From positions 1 through 23,853 of the forward strand of contig CAYPYI010000016.1 of assembly GCA_964415085.1 (NCBI GenBank): 23,853 nt of DNA, given 5' to 3'. The notes under the pieces are model-generated. The model saw only the letters and a list, made by a program, of their open reading frames with translations. It was not told where the DNA came from and made no database searches. The stretch comes from CAYPYI01 sp964415085. Lineage in GTDB: Bacteria; Bacillota; Clostridia; Tissierellales; Tissierellaceae. Each line of letters begins with the position of its first letter. Within the stretch, counting starts at the first letter, position 1. Made by a program: the position numbers and the translations under genes. This document shows positions 9,220 through 15,656 of the stretch, one piece after another.

Positions 9220-10149
9220 ATGAAAAAGCGATTTTTAGCAACATTTCTCATATCAATACTTTTATTTTCGTCGCTATATTTTTTTCTATGGAGTAAATTT
9301 GTAGATAAAAATGTTGCTTCAGCAGGTTCAACTATATCTGATGAAAATTCAGAAGAAGATGAAGCTGGTAGCATTAATGTAAAGGGGAAAAATGAAATTA
9401 TGTTTCTTATGGTTGGTGTAGATGCAAACGATGTTGCCAACTCTAAGGGGACTAGAACTGATACTATGATGCTTGTAAAAGTTGACTTTGAGAATGGAGA
9501 TATAGATTTATTGTCACTTCCAAGAGATAGTAGGGTTGTAGTAAGAGGTAAGGAAGATAAATTGAATCATGCACACGCATATGGTGGAATGCCACTTACA
9601 ATAGATACTGTAAGAGATTTTTTAGGAGTAGATCTTGAGTACTATGTAAAAGTAGATTATAAAGCTGTCAAAAGTATTGTTGACGCTATAGGCGGTGTAA
9701 AATTAAATGTTCCGCAAAGAATGAGATATAGTGATCCAACAGCAAAACCACCACTTAATATAAATCTTAATCCAGGTGAACAAACATTAGATGGACAAAA
9801 AGCTCATGATTTTTTAAGATTTAGGTCCTATCCTGATGGAGATTTGGGAAGAGTGAAAGCTCAACAGTATTTTTTAGAGGAGTTTATAAAGCAAACATTG
9901 CAACCTAAAAATATCATAAAGTTACCAACAATGGTAAAAACATATTATGATTATGTTGACACTAATATTTCTTTAGATTATGTACTAAAAGGTATGGGGG
10001 TAGCTAATAAGCTAAATATGGAGAATGTTAGAATGGAAACTATTCAGGGTTATAATAAAAGAATCAATGGTTTAGATTATTTGATATATGATAGAGAAAG
10101 TACTAAGGAAATAGTAGAGGAAATGTTTTCTAACTATTTGATTAACTAG
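9220..10149 (+). CDS. LytR-CpsA-Psr (LCP) family cell-wall polymer ligase
   Basis: A 309-aa membrane-anchored protein. A single N-terminal transmembrane segment lies at residues 5-24 and is followed by a short acidic linker (about 38-48). The LCP domain begins at about 60 with FLMVGVDAND, then GTRTDTMMLVKV (R79, D81) and LSLPRDSRV (R102, D103, R105). FLRFRSYPDGDLGR at 198-211 supplies further conserved arginines and acidic residues. LCP enzymes transfer undecaprenyl-phosphate-linked glycopolymers such as teichoic acids or capsule to peptidoglycan outside the membrane. GAGGTG at 9209-9214 precedes ATG 9220. The IPP isomerase gene begins 20 nt downstream, a plausible link because the lipid carrier is an isoprenoid. 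The polymer substrate cannot be told from sequence. Confidence 0.93.
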   Translation: MKKRFLATFLISILLFSSLYFFLWSKFVDKNVASAGSTISDENSEEDEAGSINVKGKNEIMFLMVGVDANDVANSKGTRTDTMMLVKVDFENGDIDLLSLPRDSRVVVRGKEDKLNHAHAYGGMPLTIDTVRDFLGVDLEYYVKVDYKAVKSIVDAIGGVKLNVPQRMRYSDPTAKPPLNINLNPGEQTLDGQKAHDFLRFRSYPDGDLGRVKAQQYFLEEFIKQTLQPKNIIKLPTMVKTYYDYVDTNISLDYVLKGMGVANKLNMENVRMETIQGYNKRINGLDYLIYDRESTKEIVEEMFSNYLIN

Positions 10150-10169
10150 TAATTAGGAGTGGGGGATTT

Positions 10170-11183
10170 ATGAGAAGGCAAAGGAAAAAAGAACATGTAG
10201 AGAACTACTTGAAATCAACTTTTAAAAGTGAAACGTTATTTGAAGATATCTATCTAGAACATAATGCATTGCCTGAATTAAAATTAGATGAAATAAATAC
10301 AAAGGTAGAATTTTTAGGCAAAGAAGTAGACTATCCTATAATAATAAATGCAATGACAGGTGGAACTGAATTTACTGGTGAAATTAATAAAGATTTATCT
10401 ATCTTAGCAAAAGAATTTAATATACCTATGGCTGTAGGTAGTGAAACTATAATACTTTGTGAAGAAGAAAGTTGTAGAAAGTCATTTAAAATTACTAGAG
10501 AAAATGTAGGAGAAAGCGGAATAGTAATGGCTAATTTGAATGGGCATGCTAGTATAGAGGATGCAAAGGAAGCTATAGAAGTAATTGATGCTGATGCCTT
10601 ACAAATACATTTAAATGTTGCGCAGGAATTAGCGATGGAAGAAGGAGACAGAGATTTTACCGGTATCCTTGATAATATAGAAAACCTTGTAAAAAATATA
10701 TCTGTTCCAATAGTTGTAAAAGAAGTAGGATTTGGTCTATCTACAGATGTAATTAAGAGGCTTTATGATGTAGGAATTAGATATGTAGATATATCAGGAC
10801 ATGGTGGAACAAACTTTATTGAGATTGAAAACTTAAGAAATTTAAGTTTGGATTTAAATGAGTTATATGACTGGGGAATACCAACTGCGCTATCTCTTAT
10901 AAATACTACTGATTTATATGATGATTTAGTAGTAATAGGTAGTGGGGGAGTAAGAAATAGTTTAGATGTTGTAAAAGCACTTGTATTAGGGGCGGATATG
11001 GTTGGTATAAGTGGAGAAATACTATCTTATCTTGTTCATGGAGGCATTGATAATGCAAGAGAATATCTAAAGGACTTAACTCATAAAGTTAAAATTATAA
11101 TGATTTTACTTGGAGTAGATAATATAGAAGATTTAAGAAAAGTAGATTATAAAGTTACAGGAAGATTAAAAGAGTTACTTTAA
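10170..11183 (+). CDS. fni: Type 2 isopentenyl-diphosphate delta-isomerase
   Basis: This 337-aa FMN-dependent TIM-barrel enzyme interconverts IPP and DMAPP, the building blocks of undecaprenyl phosphate and other isoprenoids. Visible family features are the N-terminal RKKEHVENYL, NAMTGGT (60-66) for flavin binding, LQIHLNVAQE (144-153) with the catalytic/Mg-binding Gln and Glu, K184 in VVVKEVGFG, SGHGGTNF (209-216), and the phosphate/FMN loop IGSGGVRNS (256-264). One departure from the family as I remember it is GSET at 90-93, where GSQ(R/T) is usual. RBS AGGAGTGGGGG precedes ATG 10170, and the gene is cotranscribed with the LCP gene. A strong terminator follows. Confidence 0.92.
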   Translation: MRRQRKKEHVENYLKSTFKSETLFEDIYLEHNALPELKLDEINTKVEFLGKEVDYPIIINAMTGGTEFTGEINKDLSILAKEFNIPMAVGSETIILCEEESCRKSFKITRENVGESGIVMANLNGHASIEDAKEAIEVIDADALQIHLNVAQELAMEEGDRDFTGILDNIENLVKNISVPIVVKEVGFGLSTDVIKRLYDVGIRYVDISGHGGTNFIEIENLRNLSLDLNELYDWGIPTALSLINTTDLYDDLVVIGSGGVRNSLDVVKALVLGADMVGISGEILSYLVHGGIDNAREYLKDLTHKVKIIMILLGVDNIEDLRKVDYKVTGRLKELL

Positions 11184-11199
11184 TATTGGAATAATTTAG

Positions 11200-11235
11200 A
11201 ATGTACTAAACATAAAATGTTTAGTACATTTTTTT
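11200..11235 (+). terminator. Intrinsic terminator after fni
   Basis: A 14-bp perfect stem pairs 11200-11213 with 11217-11230 around an AAA loop and runs into seven Ts (11229-11235). It starts 17 nt after the fni stop codon. Confidence 0.92.
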
Positions 11236-11251
11236 ATTTAAATTAAATTGT

Positions 11252-11280
11252 TTGACATAAATAACTTAGGAGTATATACT
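11252..11280 (+). promoter_or_regulatory. Consensus promoter of the GntR-ABC operon
   Basis: TTGACA (11252-11257) and TATACT (11275-11280) are separated by exactly 17 nt. The start site would fall near 11287, inside the inverted repeat at 11277-11303. Confidence 0.85.
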
Positions 11281-11303
11281 GTATATAAAGTATATATACA
11301 GTA
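11277..11303. promoter_or_regulatory. Palindromic operator, probably bound by the YtrA-type repressor
   Basis: TACTGTATATA (11277-11287) and TATATACAGTA (11293-11303) form an 11-bp perfect inverted repeat with a 5-nt spacer. It overlaps the -10 box and the expected transcription start and lies 20 nt before the GntR gene. YtrA-subfamily regulators are known to repress their own operon through such palindromes, so autorepression is inferred. Confidence 0.75.
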
Positions 11304-11322
11304 AGGATGGAAGGAGATCATT

Positions 11323-11697
11323 ATGAAAATATTAATATCGAATTCTTCAAAAGAACCAATATATGAGCAGATATATAATCAAATAAAATCTCAGATAATA
11401 GATAAAACAATTAAACCAGATGAGGCATTACCATCTATTAGAGCCTTGGCCAAGGAATTAAAAATTTCGGTTATAACAACTAAAAGAGCCTACGATGAGC
11501 TTGAAAACAGTGGATTTATATATTCTGTTCCTGGAAAGGGATCTTATGTAAAAGAGCAGAATGAGGAATATTTAAAAGAGACAAAACTTAGAAAGATTGA
11601 AGAAAATCTACAAAATGCAATTAAAGAAGCACGAATGATAAATCTTGAATATGAAGACTTACAAAAAATACTATATACATTATATGAGGAGGTTTAA
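11323..11697 (+). CDS. GntR-family transcriptional regulator, YtrA subfamily
   Basis: A 124-aa regulator. The winged helix-turn-helix covers about residues 10-77: EPIYEQIYNQIKSQI, then LPSIRALAKELKIS as the recognition region, and a wing at SVPGKGSYV. The C-terminal part (about 80-124) is a short helical tail with no ligand-binding domain, which is the mark of the YtrA subfamily. Such proteins usually repress an adjacent ABC transporter operon and respond to cell-envelope stress. RBS GAAGGAGA precedes ATG 11323. The ABC ATPase gene starts 1 nt after its stop. The palindrome on the promoter is the likely binding site. Confidence 0.92.
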   Translation: MKILISNSSKEPIYEQIYNQIKSQIIDKTIKPDEALPSIRALAKELKISVITTKRAYDELENSGFIYSVPGKGSYVKEQNEEYLKETKLRKIEENLQNAIKEARMINLEYEDLQKILYTLYEEV

Positions 11698-11698
11698 A

Positions 11699-12556
11699 AT
11701 GAATATATTAGAACTTAACAACATAAATAAAAAATATGATAATCAAGATGATTTTGCCATAAAAGATGTATCATTTTCCTTAAAAGAAGGATATATTATG
11801 GGACTTATAGGAAAAAATGGCGCAGGGAAAACTAGTATAATAAACATGATTATGAATATAGTAAAACTTGATTCAGGTAATATTAATATTTTTAAAAAAG
11901 ATCATATAGAATATGAAAAAGAAATAAAGGATAATATAGGATTTGTATATGAAGACTCTAATTATTATGAAAGACTTAGTGTTTATGAAATGAAAAATTT
12001 AATAGCACCATTTTATTCAAAGTGGAATGATGATGAGTTTAATAATTACCTTAAAAGATTTGAAATAAATGGAAATAAGAAAATATCTGAATTATCAAAA
12101 GGTATGAAGGTTAAATTTTCATTGAGTATAGCTTTATCTCACAATGCTAAATTAATAATTATGGATGAGCCAACAAGTGGATTAGATCCTATATCAAGAA
12201 GAGAAATGCTAGATATTCTACAAGAACTAATAGAAAAAGATAAGATTAGTGTTTTGTTTTCAACACATATAACAACAGACTTAGATAAAATTGCAGACTT
12301 TATAACCTATATAGATAATGGTCAAGTTTTATTTTCAAAAAGTAAAGAAGAAATTATGGATAAGTATAAGATTATAAAGGCAGGTCTAACTGATTTAGAT
12401 AAAATTGATGAAAAGATAATAATAGGTATTAATAAGACAAATTTAGGATTTGATGGACTTATAAAAAGTGAAGACTTAAATAAATTAGAAGATATTGAAT
12501 ATGTAATAGAAACACCTGTTATAGAAGATTTGATGTATTATATGGGGCGTGATTAA
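11699..12556 (+). CDS. ABC transporter ATP-binding protein, YtrB-like
   Basis: A 285-aa ATPase with Walker A GLIGKNGAGKTS (35-46), signature LSKGMK (132-137), Walker B KLIIMDEP (151-158) and switch histidine H190 in FSTHI. The Q-loop position reads FVYEDSN, with no glutamine, as is common in this exporter subfamily. I chose ATG 11699 because GAGGAGG precedes it and the conserved sequence starts at once; an in-frame ATG at 11645 lies inside the regulator gene. The C-terminal about 75 residues extend beyond the nucleotide-binding domain. It should drive export or membrane sensing with the three permeases that follow. Substrate unknown; antimicrobial peptide or lipid-II-type envelope stress is the usual theme. 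Confidence 0.93.
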   Translation: MNILELNNINKKYDNQDDFAIKDVSFSLKEGYIMGLIGKNGAGKTSIINMIMNIVKLDSGNINIFKKDHIEYEKEIKDNIGFVYEDSNYYERLSVYEMKNLIAPFYSKWNDDEFNNYLKRFEINGNKKISELSKGMKVKFSLSIALSHNAKLIIMDEPTSGLDPISRREMLDILQELIEKDKISVLFSTHITTDLDKIADFITYIDNGQVLFSKSKEEIMDKYKIIKAGLTDLDKIDEKIIIGINKTNLGFDGLIKSEDLNKLEDIEYVIETPVIEDLMYYMGRD

Positions 12557-12557
12557 A

Positions 12558-13193
12558 ATGAAAAATTTAATAAAATTTAATTTAAAACTAGTTTTAAGAG
12601 AAAAGTCATATTATTTAACCTATCTTTTTCTAGCCATGTTTTTTATGGTTTTATCACAAGTTTTTATAAAAGAATTTACTAATAATATTTTATTTATACA
12701 ACTAACACTTATGGGAGCAGCTTTTTCTATAGTATCAACAAGAGATTATGAAAAAAATAAAGGTTCTAATATGGAAAAATCAATATTATCATTTCCAGTA
12801 ACTAGAAAAGATTATGTATTATCAAAGTATATTATATATATACTATTTACTTTAATATTTTGTATAGTTAATTTATTTATAATAAGTTTATTTTCCTTTT
12901 TTATAGATAAAAATTTAGAAGTTATATCTACACAGACTATAAAAATTTCAATATATTATAATATAGTTATTGGTATATTTTATTTATTTGTAATAGTTTT
13001 AAGTCGAGGAAATATTGCAAATGCTTTAGTAGGTGGTATTATGGGTTTTTCAATAAATTATATTGTAAATCTATATGAAAATATGCCTAATAGACTTATA
13101 AATATAAATAAGACATTAATAATTAGTCTTATAATTTATAGTATATCTTTTTTCATTTGTTATTTTATATTTGATAATAGAGATATAAACTAG
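12558..13193 (+). CDS. ABC-2-type permease subunit 1
   Basis: A 211-aa, highly hydrophobic protein with about six predicted transmembrane segments. Between the second and third lies the cytoplasmic motif MEKSILSFPVTRKDYVLSKY, typical of the ABC2_membrane_5 family, where LP(I/V)(T/S)RK precedes a helix. ATG 12558 is preferred over GTG 12549 because the GGGG at 12543-12546 is correctly spaced only for the ATG. It starts 1 nt after the ATPase stop. It is likely one half of the membrane channel powered by the preceding ATPase. Confidence 0.85.
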   Translation: MKNLIKFNLKLVLREKSYYLTYLFLAMFFMVLSQVFIKEFTNNILFIQLTLMGAAFSIVSTRDYEKNKGSNMEKSILSFPVTRKDYVLSKYIIYILFTLIFCIVNLFIISLFSFFIDKNLEVISTQTIKISIYYNIVIGIFYLFVIVLSRGNIANALVGGIMGFSINYIVNLYENMPNRLININKTLIISLIIYSISFFICYFIFDNRDIN

Positions 13194-13202
13194 GGAGGAA
13201 AT

Positions 13203-13811
13203 ATGAAAACATTAATAAAAAGTAATATAAAAAATACTAAGATAAATTTTTTTATCTTTTTGGTACTCTATAGTTTCTCCAGTAGTACAATATTAAATAA
13301 AAATACAGAATCAAGAATTTTATTTATATTTTTATTTTCAATAAATTACTTTACTATAATAATGATTAGTAACTTGAAAAAATCAGAAAATGAAAGTAAT
13401 ATTAATAGATTATTTATATCTTTAGGAGTAACAAGAAAAGAAATAGTTATATCTAGATATATTTATATATTAGGATTTTTATTTTTAGAATTTTTATTAA
13501 TATTTTATAAAAGTGTTGATATTAAAAATAAATTATCAGTAGATTTATTTGTTTATATTATAAATATAACGATATTAATTATATCAATCTCTATTCCAAA
13601 TATTTTTGATTATAAGGGATATAAAGATGTAGATAAAAAATGGAAATATTTATCAGTACTAGTAATTATATATATTATTTACTTGTTAAAATATTTAAAT
13701 ATAGGACTATCAACTAATCTATTAAAATTTATAAATATTTTAATTGCTTTATTATTATTTTATATTAGCTTTAAAGTAAGTATAAGAAAAAGTGAAAATA
13801 CAGATTATTAA
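13203..13811 (+). CDS. ABC-2-type permease-like membrane protein 2
   Basis: A 202-aa, very hydrophobic protein with about six predicted membrane spans. It carries NINRLFISLGVTRKEIVISR (positions about 70-89), the same cytoplasmic element as in the preceding permease, so it belongs to the same divergent family. AGGGAGGA precedes ATG 13203; the gap to the previous gene is 9 nt. The composition is extremely AT-rich (many Ile, Lys, Asn, Tyr), so similarity searches may return weak hits. It probably acts with the same ATPase. Confidence 0.75.
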   Translation: MKTLIKSNIKNTKINFFIFLVLYSFSSSTILNKNTESRILFIFLFSINYFTIIMISNLKKSENESNINRLFISLGVTRKEIVISRYIYILGFLFLEFLLIFYKSVDIKNKLSVDLFVYIINITILIISISIPNIFDYKGYKDVDKKWKYLSVLVIIYIIYLLKYLNIGLSTNLLKFINILIALLLFYISFKVSIRKSENTDY

Positions 13812-13821
13812 GGGTGATAAT

Positions 13822-14505
13822 ATGGAGAAAAACTTATTAGAAAAGTTAAATTATAAAGATAAAATAATATCAAGAGATCTAGGCGTTATAATATTTATGT
13901 CTTGGATCTTACTTATCCCTATAATATCTTTAAGTTATATTATAGGAATGAATATTATGATAATTATGCCATTATTGTTTATAACAATTTCAAAAATATA
14001 TATGTTATCAACAGAAGATATAAAAATTAATGCATTAAGACTATATAAATCATTAGGTGTGAGTGAAGAAGAATATATAAAGGCAAGATATATATACATT
14101 ATTAAATCATATACAAAAACATTCTTTGTTTTTTTAATTCTTCAATTACTATTAAAATTTTTATCAAATATCGATATTATAGGTGGGGCAAGTGTAAAAT
14201 CCTTAATAATTTTATTTTTTATTCCACTTGGTATAAGTGCATTTAGCATTCAAACATCAATAGCAAGATATAATAAAAATTTAACCTTAAAAGAACACCT
14301 TCCGCTTAAAGTTATATTTACATTGCTATATATATCTTTTCCTGTATTTATTCAGTATAGATATGGATATGGACTTTTTAATGTAAGCGAGAATCTTAAT
14401 GTTAATGGATTTAATATAATTTATTATATTATTCTTATAATATTAACTATTTTAAATCTTTATATATCTTATAAATCTAGCATAAATCTAATTAATAAAA
14501 AATAA
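13822..14505 (+). CDS. ABC-2-type permease-like membrane protein 3
   Basis: A 227-aa membrane protein with about six hydrophobic segments. KINALRLYKSLGVSEEEYIK is a third version of the SLGV(T/S)xxE element seen in the two genes before it. I chose ATG 13822 because AAGGGTGAT at 13810-13818 precedes it; an in-frame ATG at 13792 overlaps the previous gene and has no ribosome site. It completes a regulator/ATPase/three-permease operon. No clear terminator follows before the DUF1538 gene. Confidence 0.75.
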   Translation: MEKNLLEKLNYKDKIISRDLGVIIFMSWILLIPIISLSYIIGMNIMIIMPLLFITISKIYMLSTEDIKINALRLYKSLGVSEEEYIKARYIYIIKSYTKTFFVFLILQLLLKFLSNIDIIGGASVKSLIILFFIPLGISAFSIQTSIARYNKNLTLKEHLPLKVIFTLLYISFPVFIQYRYGYGLFNVSENLNVNGFNIIYYIILIILTILNLYISYKSSINLINKK

Positions 14506-14550
14506 ATATAAATATTATGTAATCTTTAGCTAATTATATTAAAAATGTAG

Positions 14551-14556
14551 TATAAT
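14551..14556 (+). promoter_or_regulatory. Possible -10 box before the DUF1538-PII-AraC operon
   Basis: TATAAT lies about 48 nt before the TTG start of the DUF1538 gene. Only a poor -35 is seen (around 14526-14532), so either a promoter needing an activator or read-through from the ABC operon is possible. Confidence 0.35.
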
Positions 14557-14603
14557 ATTATATGTGTGTGTAAAACTATAATAATATGTAAGGAGTGGGT
14601 TTT

Positions 14604-15305
14604 TTGAGATTTTTAGAAATGTTATCACCACTATGGGACACAATGAAAGGCATATTGCCACTAACCTTAATATTATCTACTTTTCAAGTTGTAGTATTAA
14701 AAAAGCCTATTAATAATATAAAAGAATTTATTTTAGGTATGGTATTTGCGGTAATAGGATTACACCTTTTTTTAAAAGGAACAAATATGAGTCTTATTCC
14801 TCTTGGAGATTCAGTAGGTAGAAATCTATATGTAATTGATAGAAGATGGGTTGTTGTTTTAGTTGGTTTTGTAATAGGATACTTAGGTACTTTAGTAGAG
14901 CCAGCACTTAAAACATTAGCTTTAGAGGTTGAAGAGTTATCTGTAGGAGCAATTCATCACAAAACATTAATACATGGAGTAGCAGCAGGATTTGGTCTTG
15001 GAATGGCCATAGGACTATATAAAATTATGGCTAATGTACCATATATAAAAATAATAGTTCCTTTATTAATAATAGTAATAGGGCTTGCATTTATAGCACC
15101 AGAGCCATACGTATCTATAGCAATGGACTCAGCAAGTGCAACTACAGGACCTGTTAATATACCACTTAATATGGCATTGGCAGTAGGGCTAGCCAGTATT
15201 ATAGAATCTGCTGACCCTTTAATCTCAGGATTTGGTATAATAGGATTAACATCTGTAGGTGCAATGGTGTCAGTATTAATATTAGGAATATTGACTAAAT
15301 TTTAG
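14604..15305 (+). CDS. DUF1538 integral membrane protein (putative ion transporter)
   Basis: A 233-aa membrane protein with about six to seven hydrophobic helices. It matches the DUF1538 family by its N-terminal SPLWDTMKGILPLTLILSTFQ, GTNMSLIPLGDSVGRNL, the VEPALKTLA element and DSASATTGPVNIPLNMALAVG near the C-terminus. Some DUF1538 proteins of halophiles have been reported, as I recall, as two-subunit Na+/K+/H+ antiporters (UmpAB). Only one DUF1538 gene is seen here. The start is TTG 14604, spaced 8 nt from AAGGAG (14590-14595); a GTG at 14595 is too close to that site. The PII gene follows after 11 nt. DUF1538 and PII neighbours recur in Firmicutes, which implies PII control of transport. 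Confidence 0.85.
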   Translation: MRFLEMLSPLWDTMKGILPLTLILSTFQVVVLKKPINNIKEFILGMVFAVIGLHLFLKGTNMSLIPLGDSVGRNLYVIDRRWVVVLVGFVIGYLGTLVEPALKTLALEVEELSVGAIHHKTLIHGVAAGFGLGMAIGLYKIMANVPYIKIIVPLLIIVIGLAFIAPEPYVSIAMDSASATTGPVNIPLNMALAVGLASIIESADPLISGFGIIGLTSVGAMVSVLILGILTKF

Positions 15306-15316
15306 GAGGGAGTTTA

Positions 15317-15643
15317 ATGTTTGATTTAAATTGTATAGTTACGATAGTAGAAAGGGGAAAGGCTGATAAAATTGTAGAAGCTGCCAAAAAAGTAGGAGCA
15401 AATGGTGCAACTATTTTTTATGGAAGAGGGACTGGAGAATCAGAAGTTAAAAAATTTTTAAATGTAAATATAGAAGCTTCAAAAGAAATAATTTTGATTT
15501 TATCTGAAAAAGATGAAATGAGAACTATTGTTGGAGCAATGGTAGATGCAGGAAACTTAGAAGATGCAGGTACAGGTATTATATTTACAGTTCCAGTAAC
15601 TAATTTACTTGGACTAAACCACAGGGATGAATTTATTGAATAG
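15317..15643 (+). CDS. PII-like signalling protein
   Basis: A 108-aa protein of the PII (GlnB/GlnK) superfamily. It shows the ferredoxin-like pattern: MFDLNCIVTIVERGKADKIV, then the short T-loop region YGRGTGESEV (about 35-44), and the B-loop and C-terminal strand NLEDAGTGIIFTVPV (80-94). The uridylylated tyrosine region of GlnB (around ELYRGAEY) is not recognisable, so covalent control by GlnD is unlikely. Binding of a nucleotide between subunits is expected for the family. RBS AGGAGGGAG precedes ATG 15317. Its job is probably to gate the DUF1538 membrane protein; that is inferred from linkage. Confidence 0.85.
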   Translation: MFDLNCIVTIVERGKADKIVEAAKKVGANGATIFYGRGTGESEVKKFLNVNIEASKEIILILSEKDEMRTIVGAMVDAGNLEDAGTGIIFTVPVTNLLGLNHRDEFIE

Positions 15644-15656
15644 AGGTTAAGATACT

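Noticed and set aside
9171..9440. Minus-strand open frame across the LCP promoter and N-terminus
   Set aside because: It covers promoter-like and signal-anchor sequence in antisense, with no family resemblance.
11271..11303. TATA-rich repeats near the GntR gene as a possible direct-repeat array or attachment site
   Set aside because: They are better explained by one -10 box plus one palindromic operator; there is no integrase or tRNA nearby.
11645..11698. Upstream in-frame start for the ABC ATPase inside the regulator gene
   Set aside because: ATG 11699 has a GAGGAGG site and begins the conserved sequence; the upstream extension would be an 18-residue tail overlapping the regulator.
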